A stretch of 64,000 nucleotides of DNA from JACPDD01 sp040900105 (GTDB lineage Bacteria > Patescibacteriota > Microgenomatia > Levybacterales > UBA12049), in NCBI GenBank assembly GCA_040900105.1, contig JBBDZP010000053.1, positions 1-64,000 on the forward strand, written 5' to 3'. This document shows positions 43,940-53,382 of this stretch, piece by piece. How positions within the stretch are numbered: position 1 is the stretch's first letter; each line of letters begins with the position of its first letter. Both the position numbers and the translations under genes were made by a program. Below the pieces are notes generated by a model that saw only the letters and a list, made by a program, of their open reading frames with translations, made no database searches and was not told the origin of the DNA.

Positions 43940-45712
43940 ATGATAGTCCCATCCATTTTTAAAAAACATGGTTTCATTATCTCCTTCTTTATTGTTTTAA
44001 TTTCTGCGCTTTCTTTTAGAATAACGAATTTAAATTTAATAGAGTTTAAAAGCGATGAGGCTCTTAATATTTTTCTTGCGGCTCAGCCTATATTTGGACA
44101 TTCATTTCTTCCCGGAGGAACAGTTTCAAGCTTGGGAGTACTAAACCCACCTATCTTCAACTATATTCTTTTTCCTGTCACCCTCTTGTCTTTGGATCCA
44201 AGAGTAATAACTTTATTTATGGCGCTTATGAACGTTGCAGGAATAATAGGTTTTTTTCTACTACTTAGAAAGTACTACGGCTTAGTGACAGCCACTGCTG
44301 CATCCTTACTTTTAAGCTTTTCACCATGGGCAGTCTTGTATTCCCGAAAAATATGGATGCAAGATTTACTACTACCCTTCACGGTTCTAATGCTCTTTTC
44401 TGTCCATAAGCTAATTGTAGAAAAAAAAGACACATACTGGATTTTATATGCGGCCTCTTCCTTGATACTCATACAACTTCATCAATTGAGTGTGATTTTT
44501 GTTTTCATGATGACTGCTTTCATGTTAGCTAAGGTGAAATTAAACGTAAGATGCTTCACTTTAGGAATTTTGATCGGGCTACTTCCCCTTATTCCTTATA
44601 TTATTTTTGAAATACAAAACAAGTGTCCCGACTGCTTTGCACTTCTTTCAAGCAGAACCAGACTAAATACAGGCTACTCTATAGAAGCATTTATGAGGCC
44701 TCTTCAGATAATGGGTGTTGGTGACTTTCGCTACATTTTAGGAAATGACACCTTAACCTTTGCACAGAGGTTTCCGCTTGCGTACAAAGCCAGAGAATTT
44801 TTGTACCTGGAATATCTTCTTCTTCCTCTTGGACTGGCAATATTTATGACTAGATATAAAAAATTCTCTTTTTTGGGCTACGCGGTTTTGCTAACAATCT
44901 TTTCTTATTTTTTACTCAGGATTGAGTCATTCATGCACTACTATATAGTGCTTCTTCCGTTGCTTTTTCTTTTCCTGGCAACTGTTTTTTCCTTCTTTTT
45001 TAAAAGCAAGAATATTTTCTTAAGCATTGGCTCTTTAGTACTACTAAGTATACTACTTTTAGCTTCCATAGCTTTTAACAAGTCGTTCTTTGACCTTTTA
45101 AAAACGACCGGAGGCACTAAGGGAGACTATGGAGCAACATTTGCTTCCAAAGATAAAGACATAAAAGAAAGGCTTAAAAAATATGAGAACGATCCGCTCT
45201 TTGCGGAAAGAGCTTTATCAAGCTACATTCCTCTCTCTTACATGTATGGATACGAACCCTTTGGAAAAATGCTTTATGGGAATGTATTTCCGGATGATAT
45301 TACTATTCTTGAGAGCAAGCTTAAAAAAGACCCTCAGGATAAAATAGTTCAGTTTAAATTGCTTAATCTGCATACAAGAGGAGAAGAAACTGTTCAAACG
45401 CTTTATGTCCTTAGAATCAAGACCCAACAAATTCCTGAATACCTACCTATTTACAGAGAAGTATTCCAGCGTTATATGGCAAGAAATTTCAAAAAAGAAT
45501 ATTCCTCCTCAAGATTTACCTTCTTTTACCCCGAGCACTGGAACGCTAGGGAATTGGAAGATGGAAGTATAGTTTTGGGGAGTAACGAATATGAATTAAC
45601 CATTAAAAACCTTGGCCTAAATAATATGGAGATAACCTGCGTTAAGCTAGCAGGAGAATGTGACAGCAGCAATATTTCAGAGATCAGAAATTCAATCAGA
45701 CCTATTCAATAG
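43940..45712 (+). CDS. GT-C glycosyltransferase with C-terminal soluble domain
   Basis: A 590-residue polytopic protein, alone on the plus strand among minus-strand genes. Loop 1 has LIEFKSDEALNIFLAAQ (D39-E40), and FSPWAVLYSRKIWMQD is the conserved second loop. About 11 helices end near residue 380; a long soluble region follows, with SSRFTFFYPEHWNARELED near the C-terminus, a motif resembling small PsbP-like extracytoplasmic domains. Its 3' end overlaps the convergent GT39 gene by 21 nt. Confidence 0.82.
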   Translation: MIVPSIFKKHGFIISFFIVLISALSFRITNLNLIEFKSDEALNIFLAAQPIFGHSFLPGGTVSSLGVLNPPIFNYILFPVTLLSLDPRVITLFMALMNVAGIIGFFLLLRKYYGLVTATAASLLLSFSPWAVLYSRKIWMQDLLLPFTVLMLFSVHKLIVEKKDTYWILYAASSLILIQLHQLSVIFVFMMTAFMLAKVKLNVRCFTLGILIGLLPLIPYIIFEIQNKCPDCFALLSSRTRLNTGYSIEAFMRPLQIMGVGDFRYILGNDTLTFAQRFPLAYKAREFLYLEYLLLPLGLAIFMTRYKKFSFLGYAVLLTIFSYFLLRIESFMHYYIVLLPLLFLFLATVFSFFFKSKNIFLSIGSLVLLSILLLASIAFNKSFFDLLKTTGGTKGDYGATFASKDKDIKERLKKYENDPLFAERALSSYIPLSYMYGYEPFGKMLYGNVFPDDITILESKLKKDPQDKIVQFKLLNLHTRGEETVQTLYVLRIKTQQIPEYLPIYREVFQRYMARNFKKEYSSSRFTFFYPEHWNARELEDGSIVLGSNEYELTIKNLGLNNMEITCVKLAGECDSSNISEIRNSIRPIQ

Positions 45713-47368
45713 GTAAAATACTATAGAATTATCAGCGCGTTTTATTGTCTTAATAATTTTACTGTTTTGCGGAATGGGACAGTTGCCGCTGTTGACGTAG
45801 AGGATATTCTTTTCTCCCATTAAAATTGGCCTATTAGTTTTTATTTCCGCTTTTAACGGACACTCTTCATCCGTAAAAACGTATTTTCCAAAACCAATAC
45901 TGTCTGAGCGGCTCATATCAGCATTTCTTGTTTCATTTTGGAATTTCTGAGGTTCGTATTTTTCAAAGAATAGAAAAAATATAGTTGGAGCTGACTCCCT
46001 ATTTGTGACTACAATGCTATTGTAGTTATCTGATACCGCCTTCACACTTGACACTAGCTGATTATACCCATCGCTTCTATACCATGGCCTATAAACAGGA
46101 GATTGTATGTGGTACTGAATCAAGTAGTAGGAAAAACTATAAACAATAACAAGGCTTATAAAAATTAAAAAGGGCTTCAAAAGAACGGGTTTTTTTGTTT
46201 TAAATACCAGCAATAAGGATAGCAATCCATATGAAGACAGTATTGAGAAAGCAGGACTGGAAATTAGAGTCCTTTGGAGATTCGGAACATCGTCGAATGT
46301 TAAGGCGCTTCCTACGGGAACTAAGAGTATCCATGACAAAATCACAAGTCCTTCTCTCTTATCTTTCCGGAAAATATAAAATAAAGCAGATATTATAAGA
46401 AATAATTCGAAAATATATAATATTCCCATGTGGGGTATTCTATATCTGTCCGGGAAGCCTTTGTCTGAAAAAAGATACTCGAAGGAAAAATGTTTTGTGT
46501 AATTATCAAAAAAAATGCCTGAGTAATTAACTACTTTATTATGGAAAACTCTCGTCAATACCCGAGGCAATCCCGCCTCTCCATCATTAGCAATCTCACT
46601 ATTTATAACAAGCTGCGCTTCTGGATGATTAAAGATGCTAAGCGTTCTAATTCTTAGAGAGATGTCGCTGGAAAAGACAACAAACAAAACAGGGCAAACA
46701 ATAATAAAAGCATAGAGGAAAAAAAGTAGAATTCTCTTTTCTATGAGTTTTTTCTTGCCTAAAATGAGTAGAGCAGTAAAAGGAATAAAAACAGGAAGGA
46801 AAGCTCGCGGGGCCTGATAAATAGATAACGTAACGCCAAACGACAAGAAAGAAAGGAACAACAGTAAATTTTTGCCTTTTCTTGCAAAGAGGAGCAATGG
46901 AAAAATACCAAGGACAATAAAAAAAGTAACAACTGTGTTTTCCGTAGCAGTTCTTGAAAGATTTATATGCCACGGAGAAATCGCAAGAAAAAAAGAACTG
47001 ATGAGAGCAAGTTCATTTTTATATTTATTTTTATAAAAAAATTCTTTCACTAAGAAAAACAATGCAAAAATAGTTAAGAACCCAAAAAATGCTGAAGCAA
47101 ATCTTACCGAAAATGAGCTTAGGTCAAATAATTTTATAAAGGGAATCGAAAAATAAGAATAGCCTGCAGGACTATAAAGGAAAGACTCCAGGTGGAAAGG
47201 AAAGACTTGGCCACTTATATCCTTGCCTGTTTCTAAAATAGAATAAGCATTATACCCTAAGAATGCTTCATCTCTATGTAAGGAGGATGGAACTTCTCCC
47301 AATGCCGCGAATCTAACAACAGCTCCAATAAGCAATATTATTCCAAGCAATGCTAAGTGTTTATTCAT
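45692..47368 (-). CDS. GT39/PMT-like GT-C glycosyltransferase
   Basis: A 558-residue PMT_2-type protein related to those at 38.9-43.9 kb: PSSLHRDEAFLGYNAYSIL (acidic pair about 33-34 from the ATG), GKDISGQVFPFHLESF and AISPWHINLSRTATENT, with the C-terminal FFLFFEKYEPQKFQ. The ATG at 47368 overlaps the upstream stop as ATGA and has GGTGGAAAG before it, so it is preferred to the TTG at 47380. The 3' end overlaps the plus-strand GT-C gene by 21 nt. Confidence 0.88.
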   Translation of the reverse strand: MNKHLALLGIILLIGAVVRFAALGEVPSSLHRDEAFLGYNAYSILETGKDISGQVFPFHLESFLYSPAGYSYFSIPFIKLFDLSSFSVRFASAFFGFLTIFALFFLVKEFFYKNKYKNELALISSFFLAISPWHINLSRTATENTVVTFFIVLGIFPLLLFARKGKNLLLFLSFLSFGVTLSIYQAPRAFLPVFIPFTALLILGKKKLIEKRILLFFLYAFIIVCPVLFVVFSSDISLRIRTLSIFNHPEAQLVINSEIANDGEAGLPRVLTRVFHNKVVNYSGIFFDNYTKHFSFEYLFSDKGFPDRYRIPHMGILYIFELFLIISALFYIFRKDKREGLVILSWILLVPVGSALTFDDVPNLQRTLISSPAFSILSSYGLLSLLLVFKTKKPVLLKPFLIFISLVIVYSFSYYLIQYHIQSPVYRPWYRSDGYNQLVSSVKAVSDNYNSIVVTNRESAPTIFFLFFEKYEPQKFQNETRNADMSRSDSIGFGKYVFTDEECPLKAEIKTNRPILMGEKNILYVNSGNCPIPQNSKIIKTIKRADNSIVFYLLNRSD

Positions 47369-49020
47369 CTTTCCACCCAACTAAGTTTTTTGTAAAAGAC
47401 TAAGCCAATTGTAACAAGTATAACTGCTGCAAGAGATAATATATCAGAAATAAATCTTATTGGTGATTCTTTAAATTCAACTTCTACAATTCTATTTCCT
47501 TTGGGAATATAAAAAGTTATTAGTCCACGGTGATTCATATCTTGAAATTCTATTGGTACTTTTTGTCCATCAACTTTAACCTGCCAACCAGGAAAATAAA
47601 CAGTGTTGTCTAGAATTTGCGCATCTCTTTTGACATTGGCATTAAAAACGTGTCTCGTGGATGACCTTTCTAAATTTTCAATACTCACCTCTCCACCAAT
47701 TATTTCAATTGGAGATTTTGAAGGCCGATCCTTATTAGAATCTGTCCATATGGAATTTGTTTGTCCATGAAAAGTAGTGTCTCCCGTGAAGTTTAGATAA
47801 TGATCTTCATTAATTTTTCTGCGTTCTTTTGTCTCTGTAAACGGTGCGCTAATGTAAATCATCAGAGCTATAAAAGAGATTAATAACAATTTTCCTATAT
47901 TCTTGCTTATCATTCTTCTAATAGGGTCTGTGTTTAAGATGTAAGCAGATATAAAAGATGCACATATTAATACTGCGGCATTTATTCTCCAGGGAAACTG
48001 CAGGTAAGGCAAAAAGGGTATTGTTTCCCAAAACGACTTTGACGCAGAAGTCATAAAAAAGATAGCCGCCGCAAAAACAATAAAAAAATAAAGTGCAAAA
48101 ATATACCTTTTATTCTTCCACATAAAAACTAATGGAATAAAAGCAAGCAACGAAACTAGTTGTAAAGATCCAATCTGGGGAGACAGCCCTCCAGGCTTAT
48201 TTACATCCGGCCCAAATCCCCACTGCGAATAAAGAAGCTGAGCTATGCTTGGGAAATGGTCAGCAAACATAGATCCAATTAAAATTTTTGCCTGTATGAA
48301 TCTACTTTCCCAAAGGGCAGGAATCCAAAAAAATGCACTAAGCAGCAATCCAATGACAAAAAGTGAGATTCCATACACTAGATATCTCCTGTCCTTTAAG
48401 ACAAAAAATGAGATCAGAAAGAAAAGAAACAATACGGGGCTGAAGATAAGTGCCAATCCGTTATGAGAAAGGATAAGCAATGCATAAAAAATTCCACCCA
48501 ATGGGACATACATTTTATTTCCTTTTTTATAAAGCTTTGTCAATGCAAAAAGAACAAGAGGGACAAAAACTAGAGCCATCTCCTCCCCAATATCTCCCCT
48601 GACATACATATTTAAAAATCTGTAAGGAGCAAATCCGTAAACAAGAGCACCTATGAAAGCAGCCAATCTGTTTTTAAAGAATTCATTTAAAAATAAATAC
48701 ATAGATATATTTGCAGCTACAAAGGATGCGGCGGTTATTATCTTAAAAGAATCAGACAAGCCTATCCCTAAAATGTACAAAGCAGCTCCCAAATATGAAG
48801 GCAGAGGGTACATAAATATTAGTACCGGATGACCATATCCGAAATTTAAGTCACTTCCCCACCTAACAGGAAACTGTCCATCTATAATGGCTTTGTAATA
48901 AGCGGCAATACGGGCAATCTGAAGATCTCCATCATGAGTTAAGAAAAGTCCATCATGGAGGAGCGGAAATAATCCAATGGTGCTTATTAGCAAAAGGATT
49001 AAAGGAAAAAGAAATTTCAT
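47365..49020 (-). CDS. PTPS-related polytopic membrane protein (GT-C-like)
   Basis: A 551-residue third member of the PTPS-related set: LTHDGDLQIARIAAYYKAI (H29-D30), PVRWGSDLNFGYGHPVLIF, YVRGDIGEEMALVF, and the C-terminal YFPGWQVKVDGQKVPIEF with RGLITFYIPKGNRIVEVEF. It is closest to the 37294-38925 protein. One terminal helix follows the beta-domain. Probable GT-C glycosyltransferase; begins immediately after the gene at 49021. Confidence 0.8.
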   Translation of the reverse strand: MKFLFPLILLLISTIGLFPLLHDGLFLTHDGDLQIARIAAYYKAIIDGQFPVRWGSDLNFGYGHPVLIFMYPLPSYLGAALYILGIGLSDSFKIITAASFVAANISMYLFLNEFFKNRLAAFIGALVYGFAPYRFLNMYVRGDIGEEMALVFVPLVLFALTKLYKKGNKMYVPLGGIFYALLILSHNGLALIFSPVLFLFFLISFFVLKDRRYLVYGISLFVIGLLLSAFFWIPALWESRFIQAKILIGSMFADHFPSIAQLLYSQWGFGPDVNKPGGLSPQIGSLQLVSLLAFIPLVFMWKNKRYIFALYFFIVFAAAIFFMTSASKSFWETIPFLPYLQFPWRINAAVLICASFISAYILNTDPIRRMISKNIGKLLLISFIALMIYISAPFTETKERRKINEDHYLNFTGDTTFHGQTNSIWTDSNKDRPSKSPIEIIGGEVSIENLERSSTRHVFNANVKRDAQILDNTVYFPGWQVKVDGQKVPIEFQDMNHRGLITFYIPKGNRIVEVEFKESPIRFISDILSLAAVILVTIGLVFYKKLSWVER

Positions 49021-50244
49021 CTAATTTTCCGGTGGCCAAAAGTATGCCGTTATAAAAATCATTGAAATGTATCCCAAATGGCTATTGTTAAAGTATCTAG
49101 ATAAATACCAAAACACGAAAAGAAAAATTCCATAAGAGAGAATAAGCCTCACTACGGTATTGTTTTTCTTCTGCCAAAGAAATAACACTACAACAAGAGG
49201 AAAACATATTAGTGTTTGAATAATCCAGAATGGGAAATACGAATGTACGTCTTTTATAACTTCTATATCATTTAAGAACATCCCAAATCCATAACCAGAA
49301 ATTGGATAACTATTAGCAACATTTCCTGAAAGATATAGTATTGTACTATCCAAGAAAGCCTTCAAGTTCCAAAATGCAAAGGGCAAAACTATTGCGGAAA
49401 ATACGGCAGTAAAAGGTAATAGCTGCTTAACAGTTTCCTTTATATTTTTATTTGAGAAGTACAAATAGAAAAAATAAAAGGGAAAAATTGGCCATACGGA
49501 CTGCTTTACTGCAAAAGCAAGCGCCATAGGGACACCTGCCCAAGAGAATCTTTTTTTATAGAGCAATATAAGTCCTAGAAAAAGAAAGGGGAACATAAAA
49601 ATGTCATCCCTGCCTTCTATAAAGTACCCAAGAGTAGCCGGATTAAATGCCAAAAGAATAATAAATTCCAATCTTTTCTGCTTATCCTTTATAAAAAACC
49701 ACACCGAAACAATAAGCGCAGCAAATAAAAAGACCAAAGGCATTCTCCCGTCAAAAAAGCCAATAGTCCTTGTGGAAATGAGATAAAAAGGTATGGCAAA
49801 AATCAGAAAAAATGGCTGCATTACAAAGTGATAGAGCGCCGGATTTACTTCCGTATCCGAATAGTGCCAATCTTCAAGAGGTGTACCAAAATAATTAGTC
49901 GCGTACGGATTCTGACCATGCAGCAAAAACCTAATTGCGGATTCCTGCTGTATGATTATGTCATGGATGTTATGTGTGGGAGAGCTTTGATGCCTTACAA
50001 TTATTTCCGAATAAGATGTTGCACCAATACTGCCAATAATTAGAGCGGTAAGAAGTATACTTTTGAAAAGAAACCTCGTCTTCTCTCTCAAGCTGAATAA
50101 ATCCAGGGATACATAGGATAATAGCCCTGCAAAGATTAACCCAAAAAGCCAGTAGGGAGTAGTCCCGGGACTAATCCTATAATTCATAATAAATGGCACC
50201 AGCAGCGCGAAAAGAAGTACGCTATCAAGTCTTATATTTCTCAT
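49021..50244 (-). CDS. GT-C-like membrane protein (GT87/DUF2029-like)
   Basis: A 407-residue polytopic protein with about 11 helices. Its loop signatures FLLHGQNPYATNYFG, FNPATLGYFIEGRDDIFMF and ALAFAVKQSVWPIFP are those of DUF2029/GT87-type mannosyltransferases. It has no soluble C-terminal domain. The ATG at 50244 overlaps the upstream stop as ATGA, so it is chosen over a GTG at 50265. Donor would be a polyprenyl-phosphate sugar. Confidence 0.8.
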   Translation of the reverse strand: MRNIRLDSVLLFALLVPFIMNYRISPGTTPYWLFGLIFAGLLSYVSLDLFSLREKTRFLFKSILLTALIIGSIGATSYSEIIVRHQSSPTHNIHDIIIQQESAIRFLLHGQNPYATNYFGTPLEDWHYSDTEVNPALYHFVMQPFFLIFAIPFYLISTRTIGFFDGRMPLVFLFAALIVSVWFFIKDKQKRLEFIILLAFNPATLGYFIEGRDDIFMFPFLFLGLILLYKKRFSWAGVPMALAFAVKQSVWPIFPFYFFYLYFSNKNIKETVKQLLPFTAVFSAIVLPFAFWNLKAFLDSTILYLSGNVANSYPISGYGFGMFLNDIEVIKDVHSYFPFWIIQTLICFPLVVVLFLWQKKNNTVVRLILSYGIFLFVFWYLSRYFNNSHLGYISMIFITAYFWPPEN

Positions 50245-51773
50245 AGGTCTTTTCCAAAGTACCACTCTTCTGTCGCCTTGTAAATGGAGCTAGGATTAAC
50301 TAAAAACCACTTGGCCTTTGCCAATTCCGCGCTAGACGATCCGCTTAGGTCGTAAATCCATCCTCCCTGATCATCTAATATGCGCGGGTATGTGGATTTA
50401 GTATCTGTAATAACTCCAATCCCTACCGCCATTCCATTATCATCTATCTTACTATTAAAATCTAAATATAAGCTTAATGGCAACGTTGCATATCCGAATT
50501 TACGCTCATAGTCATAAACCTTAAATTTTTCATGCGGGTATAATTTTGTTAAAACTTTCTCCCAGTGCCTTGCCTGATACGACGCATAGTTTGTACTGTT
50601 AAGAATATTGCTAATATCTTTACTGATGCTTCCTATCAACAGGAATATAAAAAGCAATAATCCCAATATTCTTTTAAATTTAAATAAAGAATAAGTCACC
50701 CATCCTGTCAAAATTATAACAAGCGGATTAACAAATATCAGATAGCTATCGAGTCTTTCTCCGCGATAGAATCTCAAAAGAATAAATATCAAAAGGAAGC
50801 TTAAAATAATAAGAAGTAGTGGCCTTGTCATTTTCCTCTGTACTGTTGAGTACACAGTAAATATGGATATAAGGAAAATAGATATGTAGCCTAAAATTGT
50901 TTGACCTCCAATAATATGTCCCCAAGCGGAAGGCCAATAAGAGCCAGCGTAGGTTAACCACCTGTTAGGGACATAAATTCTATATTGTCCATAAAGATAA
51001 TAGTCAATTAAAGACCGCAAATTATAGAAGTTATGTTTTAAATCAAATACTATTAAAGGCAGAAACGGCAGAACAAATCCAGAAAATAAAGCAGCAAGGC
51101 CTTTTTTACCAGGCCTTTGTAAAATTATTGAAACAAGGATGAGCGAAACTAAGCCAATTGCCTGTAGATGGATATTTATAGCCATAGCTATAAAGAAGGG
51201 AAATAAAAATAGGTAGAGATTCCTTTTGGTCTTTATATATCTAATTGAAAAGTAAATAGCAAGAGCGGAAAAAATAGAAACACCGGAGGGGTTTGTAAGA
51301 TCAACGCTTTGGGCTATCTGGGATGGAGAAATGGCAGCCAATAAACCTACGACCAAGCCAAGTCGCTTACCTCCTAGCTCTTTTCCTATCAAAATCATTA
51401 GATAAACGACTAGAACATAAGACAAAGAAAGCACGATCCATGGAGTCAAAATTGACCATGGATATAAGATAGTTGCTACTGCAACCAGCCAATACCATAT
51501 TGGCCCCATTACAAATGCCGACTGGGACGTGAATGGGCCAAGAGTTGGAATTTTATGCTGTCTTAATGCTTCTCTCCCAATCAAAGCGTCCCTTGCCTGA
51601 TCATGCGCCAAGGACCAACGATTGTCATAATTGTAAAAACGAAGAATTACAGATAAGAGAATGACTAAAATAACACAAGCTCCAAACCAATGGTCTTTTA
51701 AAAAGGTTATCGATTTTATTACCTTAGTTGACAAAGCGATATTTAAAAAGGGTCCACAACGCAATTGTGCCAT
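50241..51773 (-). CDS. GT-C-like membrane glycosyltransferase
   Basis: A 510-residue paralogue of the 35058-36548 protein: HDQARDALIGREALRQHKIP (58-77), FVMGPIWYWLVA and AISPSQIAQSVDLTNPSG. About 11 helices precede a soluble tail of about 110 residues. The ATG at 51773 gives an unusually long 50-nt overlap with the GT2 gene; a TTG at 51734 would cut it to 11 nt. It follows a DPM1-like GT2, a pairing consistent with donor synthesis and use. Confidence 0.77.
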   Translation of the reverse strand: MAQLRCGPFLNIALSTKVIKSITFLKDHWFGACVILVILLSVILRFYNYDNRWSLAHDQARDALIGREALRQHKIPTLGPFTSQSAFVMGPIWYWLVAVATILYPWSILTPWIVLSLSYVLVVYLMILIGKELGGKRLGLVVGLLAAISPSQIAQSVDLTNPSGVSIFSALAIYFSIRYIKTKRNLYLFLFPFFIAMAINIHLQAIGLVSLILVSIILQRPGKKGLAALFSGFVLPFLPLIVFDLKHNFYNLRSLIDYYLYGQYRIYVPNRWLTYAGSYWPSAWGHIIGGQTILGYISIFLISIFTVYSTVQRKMTRPLLLIILSFLLIFILLRFYRGERLDSYLIFVNPLVIILTGWVTYSLFKFKRILGLLLFIFLLIGSISKDISNILNSTNYASYQARHWEKVLTKLYPHEKFKVYDYERKFGYATLPLSLYLDFNSKIDDNGMAVGIGVITDTKSTYPRILDDQGGWIYDLSGSSSAELAKAKWFLVNPSSIYKATEEWYFGKDL

Positions 51774-52434
51774 CTTTCATTGCATGTAATTTTTTACCAT
51801 CTTCATATCCCCGCGGCGTGGTGGTGATGGGTATTTCCAAAATCTTATATCCTCTTTTTAAAAGCTTTGATGTTATTTCAGGCTCAAAATCAAACCGCTT
51901 TGCTTTTAACTTCATATCTGTTACGGCTTTTTTTGGAAAAAGTTTGTAGCAGGTTTCCATATCCGTAAGCCATTGTCCATAAAGAATGCTAGTTAAAAGG
52001 CTTAAAAATCTATTGCCTAGATAATGTATTAAAAACAAAGGTTTTCTTTCATCTCTTGAAAAATTTGGCAATCGCTTAAGTCTTGTCCCGTATACTACCT
52101 TTGCTTTCTTTTCCGTAACCTGGCTTAAAAGTTTCTTGATATCCTGGGGATCATATTCCAAATCCGCATCTTGGATAACTATATAATCTCCCGTGGCATG
52201 ATGTATTCCTGTCTTTACTGCCGTACCTTTACCGCTATTTTTATCATGGAAAAATACCTTAGTGTTTTTAAGATTTAATTTTTTCAGAATGCCAGGAGTC
52301 CCGTCTGTTGAACCATCATCAACAACTATAACTTCTATATTAACAGAAGGCATTTTTAAAGCTTGTACTCTGTTGATAACTTTACCAATAGTCTTCTGCT
52401 CATTGAAGACCGGAATAATAATAGATAATTTCAT
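51724..52434 (-). CDS. GT2 glycosyltransferase, DPM1-like
   Basis: A 236-residue GT2: LSIIIPVFNEQKTIG, VVDDGSTDGT, GKGTAVKTGIHHATGD and IQDADLEYDPQD (signature of polyprenyl-phosphate sugar synthases), then DMETCYKLFPKKAV, FDFEPEIT and TPRGYEDGKK. No membrane helix. It probably makes a polyprenyl-phosphate hexose for the GT-C gene that follows. Coupled by ATGA to the next GT2 upstream. Confidence 0.9.
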   Translation of the reverse strand: MKLSIIIPVFNEQKTIGKVINRVQALKMPSVNIEVIVVDDGSTDGTPGILKKLNLKNTKVFFHDKNSGKGTAVKTGIHHATGDYIVIQDADLEYDPQDIKKLLSQVTEKKAKVVYGTRLKRLPNFSRDERKPLFLIHYLGNRFLSLLTSILYGQWLTDMETCYKLFPKKAVTDMKLKAKRFDFEPEITSKLLKRGYKILEIPITTTPRGYEDGKKLHAMKDGTIALWTLFKYRFVN

Positions 52435-53381
52435 TCTTGCACAGAAGCTACAACTTCTCTATCTTTTTTTACAAACATTTTTTTTGACCTAGAATTAAAT
52501 TCTATAACTTTTGGAAGTAATATGAAAGCACTAAACAGTCCTATAAAAAATGCCATGTCTAATCTTAAAAGCGCCTTTGCGATATGATAAGGGAGAAAAA
52601 TAAGATGTTCTAATCTAATATCTATATCCGTAGCATTGCTCCAGACAAAGATAAACTGATTCCTGTATGCGATAGTTTTTACCTTGAATGGAGTATATGT
52701 TTTTTTAATTGCTCCTCTACTGTGCTCATGGAATACAATGCTTTCCGGTTCAAATAAAACTTTATAACCTGACTTTTGCGCCCTGTATGATAAATCTATA
52801 TCCTCCCAGTAGAAAGGGTCATAGAGCTCATTCAATCCTCCCAGTTTTTCCCAAATGCTTCTCCTAAAAGCTCCGCTCCCCCCGCTTACCCATAGCGTAT
52901 TTTTCTTACCAACATCCCCTCTTCTATGAATAAGCAAACCTCTTTGCCAACTTCCCAAACCTCTTCCTCTTAAAACTACTCTATTGCCTTCAATGCTCTT
53001 ATCCATGCACCCAACCGCAAAAACATCCTCATCCTTAAAGTGCTTAAGAAGCGGTGTTAAAAGTCCTTTCTCGGAGTACACATCTGTATTTAAAAGCAAT
53101 AAAATATCCCCCCTTGCTATAGATGCCCCCTTATTCACCGTCGAGGAGAACCCTAGATTTCTTTTGTTTTTAATAAATTTGAAACTTGAAATTTGTCCTG
53201 AGCTTGCCGAATGGATGAAATTTGAAATTACCGATTCGCTAGAATCGGTTGATGCATCGTCCACTACTATTACTTCAACGTCGCCGTCCTTATAATTTTG
53301 AAGCTCTTCAATGATTTTAGGAAGATTTTTCTTCAATAAATTTTCCCCATTATAGTTTGGAATAACAACGCTAATGTTCAT
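52431..53381 (-). CDS. GT2 glycosyltransferase (rhamnosyltransferase-like) with repeat insertion
   Basis: A 316-residue GT2: ISVVIPNYNGENLL, VVDDASTDSSE, LLLNTDVYSEKG (DxD-type NTD), SGGSGAFRRSIWEKLGG and YWEDIDLSYRAQKSGY match WbbL/RfbF-like enzymes. Two C-terminal hydrophobic segments suggest membrane contact. Between VISNF and KFIKNKRNLGFS (about residues 52-68) lies IHSASSGQISSF, encoded by a repeat composite; relatives have only a short loop there. The first 45 residues and the catalytic core look intact. Confidence 0.87.
   Translation of the reverse strand: MNISVVIPNYNGENLLKKNLPKIIEELQNYKDGDVEVIVVDDASTDSSESVISNFIHSASSGQISSFKFIKNKRNLGFSSTVNKGASIARGDILLLLNTDVYSEKGLLTPLLKHFKDEDVFAVGCMDKSIEGNRVVLRGRGLGSWQRGLLIHRRGDVGKKNTLWVSGGSGAFRRSIWEKLGGLNELYDPFYWEDIDLSYRAQKSGYKVLFEPESIVFHEHSRGAIKKTYTPFKVKTIAYRNQFIFVWSNATDIDIRLEHLIFLPYHIAKALLRLDMAFFIGLFSAFILLPKVIEFNSRSKKMFVKKDREVVASVQE
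53177..53249. repeat. Composite repeat: heptamers, palindrome-like element and hairpin inside GT2 gene
   Basis: Three heptamers ATTTGAA, ACTTGAA, ATTTGTC (53177-53197) run into TCCTGAGCTTGCCGAATGGA (53196-53215), then ATTTGAA again (53220-53226), then a perfect hairpin ACCGATTC-GCTA-GAATCGGT (53230-53249). The central element resembles dispersed TCCTGAGCTTGTCGAAGGA-type repeats I recall from other genomes. Confidence 0.8.
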
Positions 53382-53382
53382 A

